Shown: piece by piece, positions 44,675-55,050 of the stretch | Layout: each line of letters begins with the position of its first letter | Position numbering within the stretch: position 1 is the first letter of the stretch | Assembly: GCA_004134985.1 (NCBI GenBank) | Contig: REGQ01000002.1 | Location: forward strand, 151,232 to 215,231 | DNA from: Paenibacillaceae bacterium | Lineage (GTDB): Bacteria; Bacillota; Bacilli; Paenibacillales; Paenibacillaceae | DNA length: 64,000 nucleotides | Direction: 5' to 3' | The notes under the pieces: model-generated | Database searches by the model: none | The model's input: the letters and a program-made list of their open reading frames with translations, nothing else | Told to the model about the DNA's origin: nothing | Translations under genes and position numbers: made by a program

Positions 44675-46021
44675 TTATATCTTAGGAAAATAAAAGTAAA
44701 CCGTTGTACCGTCCCCCGGCTTGCTTGCCATCTGAATCGACCCGCCCTGGCGTCTCATTAATTGGTGGCAATAGGCGAGGCCCAGCCCGAAACTGAGCGA
44801 GGTTCCGCTTTTTGTCGTATAGAAGGGTTCAAAAACTTTGCGAAGCTGGCTCGATGGGAGACCTGGTCCGGTATCGCGAACTTCAATGACCGACTGCTTT
44901 CTCGCCTGCCACACCCGCACATGAAGTTCTCCTGTCCCCTGCATTGCCTCAAGCGCGTTTTGAATCACATTGTGAATCGCTTCCATCGTCTGTTCCCGGT
45001 CAACAAATGCCTCCAACTGCCCGTTAAAATCCTCCGTCACCTTAACGCGGCCTTCCCCGATCGGCTCAAAGGAGGCTAGACACGCTGACAGCAATTGCGG
45101 CAAGTTCACGCGTTCACGCACCAACTCAAGCTCCTGGGTGCGCTCATGCACCTTGCGGATCATCTGCTCCATATGAGCAGATGCATTCATAATAATGGCA
45201 ATATCCTGCTCCAACTCCACATTGCTGCTTTTCACAGCATGGCGTCGTATTTTATCGCCAAACAGCTTTATTTTACCAAGGTCATTTTTGATCGCATGAT
45301 TAAGCATCGCTGTACCTGATGTTGCCACCCGGATGGACGAATCCAGCTGTTTGCGCTCGACGAGCAGCCGCACGCCAAGAAACCCGAAGGTAAACATGGA
45401 GCCGACACATATTGTAAAGCCGATCATGATCGGCCATGTATTGTAGCGCCACATGTTATACACGCCGAACAACGGCATCGTATAATTCATCACGCAGGCG
45501 AACAGCGTCGCAGGCAGCACGGAAGCCGTCACAATGACATGGGAAAGCCACTCATCCCGCCGCTCGATCTTTTTGCTCAACAATAGAAAGGCTCCGATTG
45601 CAAAATAAGGCAACGCCCATACAGCAAGCAGCCCGAAACGAACAGGGTACAGCGTCGTTTCCGATGGAAACAGCAGCATCAGCAGAGGAAACACGGCAAA
45701 CAGCCAGAAGGCCCGTTTGTCGAAACGCTCCGGCAGTTTATGCGTCCCGTACGAATAGCAAAAGCAGAGGAACGCATAGGGCAGTCCATAGTAGCTGGCC
45801 CATGAACAAGCTTGCTGCAGCTTGTAGAGCCACGGCTCGTATTCGGCATACAATCCGCCTGCTGCAAGCAGCGGGCGCCAATGGTCGCCGAGCAGCGAGG
45901 CCAGCGCTCCCGCTCCGCCGAAGAAGGCGACCAGGCTCAACCAGCGGCCGGGAGTACGGCCGGTGTTGGTAAACAACAGCAAAACAGCCACGGTCCAGAG
46001 CATTATCCACACAAACAGCAT
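44675..46021 (-). CDS. Membrane sensor histidine kinase
   Basis: Sensor kinase of 448 residues. The first ~210 residues contain six or seven hydrophobic segments with short loops; the rest is cytoplasmic. The phosphoacceptor His is in LNHAIKNDLGKIKLFG, and the HATPase has N box HNVIQNALEAM, G1 RDTGPGLP and G2 TSLSFGLGLAYCHQLM. GGGAAGG precedes the ATG. It transmits to the NarL-type regulator downstream; the signal is unknown, but the 7TM-like input domain suggests a membrane or lipid cue. Confidence 0.9.
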   Translation of the reverse strand: MLFVWIMLWTVAVLLLFTNTGRTPGRWLSLVAFFGGAGALASLLGDHWRPLLAAGGLYAEYEPWLYKLQQACSWASYYGLPYAFLCFCYSYGTHKLPERFDKRAFWLFAVFPLLMLLFPSETTLYPVRFGLLAVWALPYFAIGAFLLLSKKIERRDEWLSHVIVTASVLPATLFACVMNYTMPLFGVYNMWRYNTWPIMIGFTICVGSMFTFGFLGVRLLVERKQLDSSIRVATSGTAMLNHAIKNDLGKIKLFGDKIRRHAVKSSNVELEQDIAIIMNASAHMEQMIRKVHERTQELELVRERVNLPQLLSACLASFEPIGEGRVKVTEDFNGQLEAFVDREQTMEAIHNVIQNALEAMQGTGELHVRVWQARKQSVIEVRDTGPGLPSSQLRKVFEPFYTTKSGTSLSFGLGLAYCHQLMRRQGGSIQMASKPGDGTTVYFYFPKI

Positions 46022-46107
46022 CGCTTAACCTTCCCCACGCATCTTATTGTTTTTACTATTATACCATGCAATATAACAGATTTTGCATAAAATATAATTT
46101 CAACAAA

Positions 46108-46148
46108 TGAAAAACCGCCCCCCGCAGCCATTGCTGCGGAGGACGGTT
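46108..46148 (-). terminator. Terminator of the ilv operon
   Basis: AACCGCCCCCCGCAGC pairs with GCTGCGGAGGACGGTT (46113-46148) apart from two small mismatches, just after the ilvC stop; a TTTTT run follows on the minus strand. Confidence 0.8.
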
Positions 46149-46178
46149 GTCAACCTGAAATAGATAAGGTAAATCGAA

Positions 46179-47825
<1,647 letters not shown>

Positions 47826-47829
<4 letters not shown>

Positions 47830-49571
47830 TCTGCATCCCCCAGAATCATTGAATCTATCGTGTTTCCTTGTGTTACCATCGGATACACGTTCTCGCCTTT
47901 GCGAACCACAAATTCGACGACTGCCGGACCTGGATGCTGGAGCGCTTCTTCCCACACCGCGCGCGCATCATCCTTGTTCGTTGCCCGGAAGCCTTTAACG
48001 CCGTAAGCTTCAGCGAGTTTGACGAAGTCGGGACTGCCGGCCAAGTCGATATGACTGTAGCGGTTGTCATAGATGATCTCCTGCCACTGACGCACCATGC
48101 CGAGCACCTGATTGTTAATAATCGCAACCTTGACCGGAATGTTGTTGATCGCGCAAATCGCCAGCTCCTGAGCGCACATCTGCATGCCCCCGTCACCATT
48201 GATCGATACGACAACCCGATCCGGACAAGCCATCTGGGCGCCAATCGCGGACGGAAAGCCGAAGCCCATTGTGCCAAGACCGCCGGAAGTGATCCAGGAA
48301 CGCGGCTGGTTAAAGCGATAGTACTGCGCTGCCCACATCTGGTGCTGGCCAACGTCAGTCGTGACAATCGCCTCGCCTTTTGTTGTCTCGTGAATCATTT
48401 CAATAACCCATTGCGGCTTTAATTCCACGTTGGAATCCTTATACTGCAGCGGGAATTCCCGTTTCCAGCTCTGTACTTGCTCACGCCATGCATCCGCCTT
48501 GGCGGCGCGCTGCACTTCCTTGTTCGCGAGTTCGAGCACAGTCTTGATGTCTCCTACGATCGGAATAGCGGTCGGCACGTTTTTGCCGATCTCGGCCGGA
48601 TCGATATCAATGTGAACGATTTTCGCCTGTGGGGCAAATCCGTCCAATTTCATCGTTACACGGTCATCAAACCTTGCCCCGATATTGATGAGCAGATCGG
48701 CCGACTGGATCGCCCTGTTAGCTGTAACCGTGCCGTGCATCCCGGGCATACCCATCCACAGCTCCTTGCCGCTCGGGTAAGCGCCGAGGCCAAGCAATGT
48801 CGTTGTGACCGGAATTTCGCTCTTCGTAATGAATTCCAGCAACTCCTCATGCCCGCCGGAATATACTACACCGCCGCCTGCCAGTACAACCGGACGCTCC
48901 GCTTCGGAAATCGCCTTGATCATCTTGTCAACCTGCAGCTTATTCGGATGAACAGTCGGGTTATAGCCGCGAATGCTCACTTCATTCACCGGGTGGAACA
49001 TCGCTTTCTGAGCCGAAACATCCTTCGGAATATCGATCAGAACCGGACCTTTGCGACCTGTGCTCGCAATGTGGAACGCCTCATGGATAATGCGCGGCAG
49101 ATCCTCTACATTCCGAACGAGATAGCTGTGTTTCGTAATCGGCATCGTAATGCCCGTAATGTCCGCCTCCTGGAATGCATCCGTACCGATAAAGGATGTG
49201 GCCACATTCCCGGTAATGACGACGAGCGGAACGGAATCCATATATGCGGTGGCGATGCCCGTCACCAGATTCGTCGCCCCCGGTCCTGATGTAGCAATAC
49301 ATACTCCGACATTGCCGCTGGCCCTTGCATAGCCGTCAGCAGCATGAATCGCTCCTTGCTCATGGCGGGTCAGCAAATGGTTGAAATCGGAAAATCCATG
49401 CATCGCGTCATAAATAAACAATACTGCGCCGCCCGGATAGCCGAACACACAATCAGCACCCTCAAGAACCAGGCTGCGAAGCAGCATTTCCGAACCGGTA
49501 ATTTCTGCAGGCTCTCTCAGCCTTTCCATAATTTCTTCCTTTGACCTTAGCGTTGCACTTTGTGCGTTCAT
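47826..49571 (-). CDS. ilvB: Acetolactate synthase large subunit
   Basis: TPP-dependent catalytic subunit of 581 residues. The Pyr domain has FGYPGGAVLFIYDAM with the catalytic Glu in LLTRHEQGAIHAA; the PP domain has GDGGMQMCAQELAICAINN with the TPP/Mg signature ending IINN. GGAGGAGG lies before the ATG at 49571; a longer frame upstream runs over the leader and has no conserved residues. It condenses pyruvate into acetolactate, and is first in the operon, behind a T-box leader. Confidence 0.95.
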
Positions 49572-49689
49572 CGTCATCCTCCTCCCCCAAGTCGAAAGCA
49601 CCATGCTGCGACCGCTTGCCGTTCCGCCGTCAATTCCGGCCGTCCGTATCCGCGCAGCCCGCTTTCTGATCTGGATCATGTCTTTTGTT

Positions 49690-50035
49690 TATAAATCAAA
49701 AAAACCTTCCATCCCTAACACATAACCTGTGTTGAGGGACGAAAGGTTTGAATCTTCCGTGGTACCACCCAAATTTGTTACACACTTCGCAATGTATAAC
49801 CTCACCAGGTAAAAACGGCGTGCACGCTGACGCTTCTACCCTTGACACTGTAACGCGTGCCGCGCGATTCTCCCTAATAAGCGGCATCGTTGACGCCTTT
49901 CAGGAAAACAGCTCCGAGGTGAGCTCGTAGAAAAGGGATTTTGGCGACAGTCTCAGCTGATCTGTCCGCTCTCTGAAACAAAAGAGCCCTTAACACTTCG
50001 TCCTCATCATAGCCGATATTGTATAAGCTTGAATT
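49690..50035 (-). ncRNA. T-box leader of ilvBNC
   Basis: The minus-strand leader contains the T-box bulge sequence GGGTGGTACCACGG near 49754-49772 and a terminator hairpin pairing CCTTTCGTCCCTC with the AGGGATGGAAGG segment, then TTTTTTT. The Stem I part has GAGCTCACCTCGGAGCTG; reading it with the usual layout, the specifier codon is CUC (49921-49923), so uncharged leucine tRNA should raise expression. Ends are approximate. Confidence 0.9.
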
Positions 50036-50176
50036 CAATTATATGCAATGAGACTCCATTCGTCAAGACCAGTTCTGTCAGAATCACAATATTGCTGCCA
50101 TGCATACAATAAAGCATCGCTATGCCTGATGTTTGAAAGTGTTGTTCCTCCCTTACAGAAAGGAGCCTGGTGACAG

Positions 50177-50641
50177 ATGCTGATTCTCAGACCCTACAGA
50201 GCCCGTCTCGAGCAAAACGCGATTATTAAGCTGATCAAGGAGGAACTGATCCCGCTCTCACATACGATCCGAAAGAACGATGCGGCCGCTATCCGGGATT
50301 TGCCCAAACAGCTGCGGAGGGGAACAACAATTGTCGCTTCCAGAAGCAAAGCCGCCCGTCCGCTCGGTTTTATTCATTTCTCTGTTGTGAATAAGCAACT
50401 GTTTATTGAAATGCTCGTTGTTCACCCCGAGCACCGCAACAAACAGCTTGGCAAGCTGCTGATGCAAGCCGCGGAAAAGCATGGCTTGTCCAAACACTGC
50501 ACCAGCGCCGTTCTCTATGTTGATTCCGGGAACGAACGAGCGCAAGGTTTCTACGCCCGCCTTGGTTACCGGACAATGATCTTCGTGGAGTCGCTGCATT
50601 GTTTTCAAATGGAGAAGCCGCTGGGGATGCTTTCTTTCTAG
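50177..50641 (+). CDS. GNAT acetyltransferase
   Basis: GNAT-fold protein of 154 residues with the acetyl-CoA loop EHRNKQLGKLLMQAAEK and the C-terminal element GFYARLGYRTMI. The N-terminal part is short and basic. AAAGGAG precedes the ATG. It lies alone between the T-box leader and the Gly-rich gene on the other strand. Substrate is unknown. Confidence 0.85.
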   Translation: MLILRPYRARLEQNAIIKLIKEELIPLSHTIRKNDAAAIRDLPKQLRRGTTIVASRSKAARPLGFIHFSVVNKQLFIEMLVVHPEHRNKQLGKLLMQAAEKHGLSKHCTSAVLYVDSGNERAQGFYARLGYRTMIFVESLHCFQMEKPLGMLSF

Positions 50642-50656
50642 CCAGCCCTGCCGGCT

Positions 50657-50998
50657 TTACCAGCCAAAACCGCCGCCCGGATAGCCCCCGAAGCCTCCGC
50701 CATAGCCATAGCCTGGATAACCGCCTGGGTAGCCTCCAAAGCCGCCGTAACCTCCATAACCTCCATAACCTCCATAACCGCCTCCGTATGGAAGCGTGCC
50801 GACAGCGAGCAGATCAAACAAGACAAGCGGCAAAACGGCCTTTGTTCTCACTTTTTTTCCTTTTTGCAAAGAAGTAAGAAACAACTGATTCTGATGGACG
50901 CGGACAAGCTTTCCCGTTACGATCGTACCGTCCTTTTTAACCGCATAGATTGATTGTCCAACCAGTTTAGCTGTCATTTGCCGGGTTACTTTCCCCAT
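50657..50998 (-). CDS. Gly/Tyr-rich C-terminal tail protein
   Basis: Protein of 113 residues. The first 65 residues form a small domain of unknown type (VTRQMTAKLVGQSIYAVKKD, then TGKLVRVHQNQLFLTSLQ) that may fold like an Lsm or SH3-like barrel; the last 45 are GGY/GGF repeats encoded by short DNA repeats. GGAGGAGGGG precedes the ATG at 50998. Such tails often occur in spore coat or surface proteins, but I cannot assign a role. Confidence 0.75.
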   Translation of the reverse strand: MGKVTRQMTAKLVGQSIYAVKKDGTIVTGKLVRVHQNQLFLTSLQKGKKVRTKAVLPLVLFDLLAVGTLPYGGGYGGYGGYGGYGGFGGYPGGYPGYGYGGGFGGYPGGGFGW

Positions 50999-51073
50999 GT
51001 CATCCCCTCCTCCCTTTCGACTTAGCATATTCCGGGCAGGAGGGTTCGGACTGTACCTTTGTCCATCAGCAAA

Positions 51074-51130
51074 GCAAAAAAATACACCTTTGCTGTCCTC
51101 AGCATAAAGCCAAGTCGGCAAAGATGTATT
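51074..51130 (-). terminator. Terminator of the infC-rpmI-rplT operon
   Basis: AATACACCTTTGCTG pairs with CGGCAAAGATGTATT around a long loop, just beyond the rplT stop, and is followed on the minus strand by TTTTTTTGC. Confidence 0.8.
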
Positions 51131-51147
51131 GTTATGCCCATAAAAAA

Positions 51148-51507
51148 CTAGGCGTTAATTTTTTGCTTTGCCACGCCAGCAAGCGAATTAAACGCATTGA
51201 TGTCGTGAACAGCCAGGTCAGCAAGAATTTTACGGTTGACTTCTACGCCAGCCAGTTTCAAGCCGTACATGAACTTGCTATAGGACAAACCGTTTTGACG
51301 CGCTGCAGCATTGATACGTGTAATCCACAATTTGCGGAAATCACGTTTTTTCTGGCGACGGTCACGATATGCGTACAGCAGTGATTTCATCACTTGCTCT
51401 CTTGCAGTTTTAAATAAACGGTGTTTGGAACCGAAATAGCCTTTAGCTAGTTTAAGAATTCTTTTACGACGACGTGTACGGACAAATCCGCCTTTGACTC
51501 TTGCCAT
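51148..51507 (-). CDS. rplT: Ribosomal protein L20
   Basis: Large-subunit ribosomal protein of 119 residues, a normal length. It begins [20 protein letters not shown] with GSKHRLFK further on, the basic N-terminal extension that binds 23S rRNA. A GAGGG site precedes the ATG. It is the last gene of infC-rpmI-rplT, and free L20 should repress the operon through the leader upstream of infC. Confidence 0.97.
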   Translation of the reverse strand: MARVKGGFVRTRRRKRILKLAKGYFGSKHRLFKTAREQVMKSLLYAYRDRRQKKRDFRKLWITRINAAARQNGLSYSKFMYGLKLAGVEVNRKILADLAVHDINAFNSLAGVAKQKINA

Positions 51508-51553
51508 GAATTAACCCTCCAGTATGTGTGCGTATATTAATATCGTTCGTGAA

Positions 51554-51754
51554 TTATCTCAGTTGGTCCAGACCTTGTTTCAAACGGCTTACATCGCCCG
51601 CTGCCATCAGTGGTTGAGTGGCAAGCACACGCTTCTGACGGCCGGATTTACCGGACAACAGATGGTTACGGTATGCTTTGTAGCGTTTTACTTTGCCTGT
51701 GCCGGTAATTTTGAAACGGTCTTTCAGGCTGCTATGAGTTTTCATCTTAGGCAT
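51554..51754 (-). CDS. rpmI: Ribosomal protein L35
   Basis: Ribosomal protein of 66 residues, full length for the family. It begins PKMKTHSSLKDRFKITGTGK and ends in the usual basic stretch. A GGGAGG site lies before the ATG. It sits between infC and rplT, the standard order. Confidence 0.97.
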   Translation of the reverse strand: MPKMKTHSSLKDRFKITGTGKVKRYKAYRNHLLSGKSGRQKRVLATQPLMAAGDVSRLKQGLDQLR

Positions 51755-51777
51755 TATGTGATCCTCCCTGAATTCAA

Positions 51778-52290
51778 TTAAGTTGTTTTTGGCGCAAGAA
51801 TCATAATCATGCTGCGCCCTTCAAGCTTCGGTGTGCGCTCCATGACACAAAGTTCTGCCACTTCCTTGGCAAGACGATCCAAGATGCGCTGTCCAACTGA
51901 AGCATGGGTAATTTCCCGTCCGCGGAAACGGACCGAACATTTTACTTTGTCGCCCTCATTCAAAAATTTGACAACATTGCGAAGTTTGGTTTGGTAATCA
52001 TGCTCATCAATGTTTGCACGAAACCATACTTCCTTGAGATCAACAATTTTTTGATTTTTGCGAGCTTCTTTTTCTTTCTTCTGTTGCTCATAACGAAACT
52101 TACCATAATCCATGATCCGGCATACCGGGGGTTTCGCCGTCGGAGCGACATTGACCAAATCCAAATTCAGATCAATTGCCATCTGCAGCGCTTCACGGAA
52201 CGGCTTAATGCCGATCTGTTCACCTTCTGCACCTACCAAACGCACTTCTCTCGCCCGGATCTCGTCATTGATTTGATGTTCCCTGCTAAT
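51778..52290 (-). CDS. infC: Translation initiation factor IF-3, AUU start
   Basis: IF-3 of 170 residues with both domains: N-terminal (INDEIRAREVRLVGAEGEQ), linker, and C-terminal (EVWFRANIDEHDYQTKLRN). I place the start at an ATT codon at 52290, six bases after GGAGGTGG, giving the normal family length ISREHQIN...; a start 24 bases upstream would add a non-conserved extension overlapping the ribosome site. AUU starts on infC are known from other bacteria and allow IF-3 to regulate its own translation. Confidence 0.93.
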   Translation of the reverse strand: MSREHQINDEIRAREVRLVGAEGEQIGIKPFREALQMAIDLNLDLVNVAPTAKPPVCRIMDYGKFRYEQQKKEKEARKNQKIVDLKEVWFRANIDEHDYQTKLRNVVKFLNEGDKVKCSVRFRGREITHASVGQRILDRLAKEVAELCVMERTPKLEGRSMIMILAPKTT

Positions 52291-52543
52291 AACTTTCCAC
52301 CTCCAGAAATACACTCACTTGTATTCGTTGCCGTGGCTGTAGCGCAAAATGCCTTCTGCACAAAATAAAAAATGCGAGCCGCTGTAGGACCCGCATTCCA
52401 TACCATTCGTCGGTAGACTTGACGCCGTCTATGAAGACGACCAAGCCGTAATCGATTCATCGTAATAACCAGCCAGTTGTACCGGACAGGTGAGAAGCGG
52501 GTGCTTCTACTTTTGTGTATATCCACTTGTTCAAAAATGATAC
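52291..52543 (-). ncRNA. L20-type leader of infC
   Basis: The minus-strand leader carries a hairpin pair AATGCGGG...CTCGCATT followed by TTTTTTATTTT (around 52366-52400), an attenuator, and upstream ACCCGCTTCTCACC, features of the infC leader in Bacillota where L20 controls readthrough. Ends are approximate. Confidence 0.75.
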
Positions 52544-52549
52544 TGAAGT

Positions 52550-52579
52550 AATATACCATATATTTCACAGCCTTGTCAA
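52550..52579 (-). promoter_or_regulatory. Sigma-A promoter of the infC operon
   Basis: TTGACA (52574-52579) and TATATT (52550-52555) on the minus strand are 18 bp apart, a near-perfect sigma-A promoter, about 260 bp before the start codon, leaving room for the leader. Confidence 0.85.
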
Positions 52580-52631
52580 TCCATTTGGCATAATAATCAG
52601 GCGCTGACCATTGGATTGCGCAAAGTGCCTG

Positions 52632-53870
52632 CTATACCTGCTTGCTTTGAACTTCCTCCAGCCGGATAACACGGGTATGCTGGGTATGGCTCCACTGTTT
52701 GTTGTTCTGCGTGAAAAACGCATAGAACGTAATCGGCCACCAGGACAACAGAAACAGGGGCAGTGTCAGCAAACGCATATACATTTTCCAGGACCTGACC
52801 TTTTCCAAAGCCATCGCCAGCGGGAACTGCACCACAGCAATAAATATGGAGACAGCCACAACCCAAACCGGTAAATATTTATAGATCGACGCGAACAAAT
52901 CTTTGGCCGGCAGCAAATTGTCAATCCAGAGCATTACGGTGAGCAAAAATCCAATCAGCACGTTATACACGGTAATGGTGTAAAGTGCCGCATCAAACTT
53001 CACCAGACTGCGCTCCTTGATGGCCTGCCACATAAGCGGGAAGAAGAACCGCCTCGCCACGTTGAAGTGTCCTTGCATCCAGCGCAGACGCTGACGCGCC
53101 GAAGCCTGGAAGGTCAGCGGCTTCTCGTCGAATACTTTCGCATCGTAATTCAGCACCGGATTTACCCCTTGCTTGATGCAGCGCATGGAGAACTCCAAAT
53201 CCTCAACGAGGCTTGTTGCGCCCCATCCCATCTCTTTGAGCAGTTCGGTCTGAAAGCACATCCCTGTGCCGCCCAAATAGTTCGCCATATTCAAATTCGT
53301 TCTCGACAACTGCCACAGGCGGTTGCAATACCAGTACGTAATGCCGTAAGCGGCTGTAACCCAGGAATCGTCCGGATTTTTAGTATCCAGGTAAGCCTGG
53401 ATGACCTGTTTGCCTTCGCAAAGATCATTGTTCATGTGCCGCAGAAAATCGGTGTTAACCAGATTGTCGGCATCGAACATAACCACCGCATCGAACTGGC
53501 GCGGCATCGCCCACAGCTCTTTGAGCATCCATTCAATCGCATAGCCCTTGCCGCGAAGATTCGTATTGGACCTTACACAAGCTTTTACTCCATAGCTGCG
53601 CACGACATCAGCTGTTTTATCCGAGCAATTATCGCAAATGACAAATACTTCATAAAGCTCTTTTGGATAGTCAAGATTCTTCAAGTTTTCCAGCAGCGCT
53701 CCGACTACCTGCTCCTCATTGTGAGCTGCAACAAGCACTGCAAATGATTTCTTAGGCGCATGAACGTTGCGTTTCTTCCGCCTGGCGATTCCAAAAACCG
53801 AGATACTGAACTGATACACGCCGATAAACGCCATGAAAATTTGCGCAGCAATAATAAAACTGTTCACCAT
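52632..53870 (-). CDS. Membrane glycosyltransferase family 2
   Basis: Processive-type glycosyltransferase of 412 residues. An N-terminal membrane helix precedes the catalytic domain with VAAHNEEQVVGALLENL, VVMFDADNLV, EDLEFSMRC and QRLRWMQGHF, the D,D,D,QXXRW set of polysaccharide synthases such as IcaA-type enzymes. Three C-terminal helices follow. I choose the ATG at 53870 (AAGGGGG upstream); an ATG 34 codons earlier gives a charged extension with a weak site. It probably makes a surface polymer; acceptor and sugar are unknown. Confidence 0.87.
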   Translation of the reverse strand: MVNSFIIAAQIFMAFIGVYQFSISVFGIARRKKRNVHAPKKSFAVLVAAHNEEQVVGALLENLKNLDYPKELYEVFVICDNCSDKTADVVRSYGVKACVRSNTNLRGKGYAIEWMLKELWAMPRQFDAVVMFDADNLVNTDFLRHMNNDLCEGKQVIQAYLDTKNPDDSWVTAAYGITYWYCNRLWQLSRTNLNMANYLGGTGMCFQTELLKEMGWGATSLVEDLEFSMRCIKQGVNPVLNYDAKVFDEKPLTFQASARQRLRWMQGHFNVARRFFFPLMWQAIKERSLVKFDAALYTITVYNVLIGFLLTVMLWIDNLLPAKDLFASIYKYLPVWVVAVSIFIAVVQFPLAMALEKVRSWKMYMRLLTLPLFLLSWWPITFYAFFTQNNKQWSHTQHTRVIRLEEVQSKQV

Positions 53871-54495
53871 ATTCAATTTTGCCCCCTTGCGACCCCAATT
53901 TTTAATTTGTTTTTTTGGAACCAAAGTCTTCTCTTTTTGTATAGCCTTGGTTCTGTGACTTGAATGCGTCATGGCAGGGCTACTTCTCTTTTTATATCGA
54001 GAGACAATTGCACCTTGCTGAAAAGCGATGGACAGCTTAGCCGCCGGGCAAGTCTCTGGTAGCCTTTTTGATTTTCCACACTTTACGCTGTTTTGTCAAA
54101 AGTCGAATTTGACTTAATTTAGCCAAGAACGACTGTAAACAAGCAACAAGTGGAAGTGAAAGCAGCAGCAAACCTAATTTGGACAACTTTGAGCTTATTT
54201 TCATCCTTTTGCTGCGTTTTTAATTCCTTTGTCCTGATTGACGAAACAAACTGTCGAATAGTTTCTAAATTTCTCAATAATATCTTTTCCATTCGTGACG
54301 ATTTGTAAAACGTTTCGTCGAAGGAGTTTTCTCAAAACGGGATTTTATGTGGTATGATGCTATAGGAGCCTGACAAATGACATGATTTATAACGATCGAA
54401 AATGGAATGAAATAAGAGGAAACAGTTCTTTATGAATTTTTATATGAGGGGGTCGCTAAGAAGTGACCATGAAAAAGCATCAGGAAGGAGCGCTC
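53871..54495. other. Intergenic stretch, no gene seen
   Basis: About 620 bp between divergent genes. The half next to the glycosyltransferase contains complementary segments (GGCTACCAGAGAC with GTCTC and GTAGCC farther on, read on the minus strand) that could fold into a leader, but I do not recognise a known class. Nothing else is apparent except promoter-like AT-rich parts near 54300-54350. Confidence 0.5.
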
Positions 54496-55050
54496 ATGAA
54501 GCGGATCAGACAACGGCTTGAGAAACTTGAGCTGCGCATACTGCTCCGGGCCAATCGCCGGCCAGCCCACGCTGGCCTGAACCGATGGCTCAGCATGTGG
54601 CTCGGCACGATTACCCATATAGGGGGAGCCACCTTCACCTTGACATCAGCTTTCCTGATTGGGCTGTTGGGCGATCCGCCTTGGAACAATGCGGCCTGGC
54701 AGAGCTTGACAGCCGTTGCGCTGAGCCATGTGCCAGTCGCTTTGGTGAAATGGAAGTTTAAACGTCTGCGCCCTTATCAAGCGCTTGAAAATCTTAATAT
54801 CGGCAAACGGCCGCTTGGAGATCCTTCATTTCCATCCGGCCATACAACAGCAGCTTTTGCCTGGCTGCTGCCCTGGCTGTTCGCCGATCAGGCCCTGTTC
54901 AGCCTGCTGCTGCCGCTGGTGCTCCTGATCGGGCTGTCTGTCGCATGGTCCAGAATGTATCTTGGTCTTCACTATCCTTCGGATGTAGCTGCCGGAGCAA
55001 TTATCGGTTCGCTCACAGTCGCACTTGTTTCCTTTAGCTGGCCTTCCTGA
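54496..55050 (+). CDS. PAP2-family membrane phosphatase
   Basis: Lipid phosphatase of 184 residues with several membrane helices and the three PAP2 motifs: KWKFKRLRPYQ, PSFPSGHTTAAF and SRMYLGLHYPSDVAAG. AAGGAG lies 5 bases before the ATG at 54496. Known members remove phosphate from undecaprenyl-PP, PG-P or similar lipids. Its 3' end overlaps trmB on the other strand by 79 bp. Confidence 0.9.
   Translation: MKRIRQRLEKLELRILLRANRRPAHAGLNRWLSMWLGTITHIGGATFTLTSAFLIGLLGDPPWNNAAWQSLTAVALSHVPVALVKWKFKRLRPYQALENLNIGKRPLGDPSFPSGHTTAAFAWLLPWLFADQALFSLLLPLVLLIGLSVAWSRMYLGLHYPSDVAAGAIIGSLTVALVSFSWPS

Noticed and set aside
53871-54070. c-di-GMP riboswitch before the glycosyltransferase
   Set aside because: The conserved GEMM core was not found on either strand.
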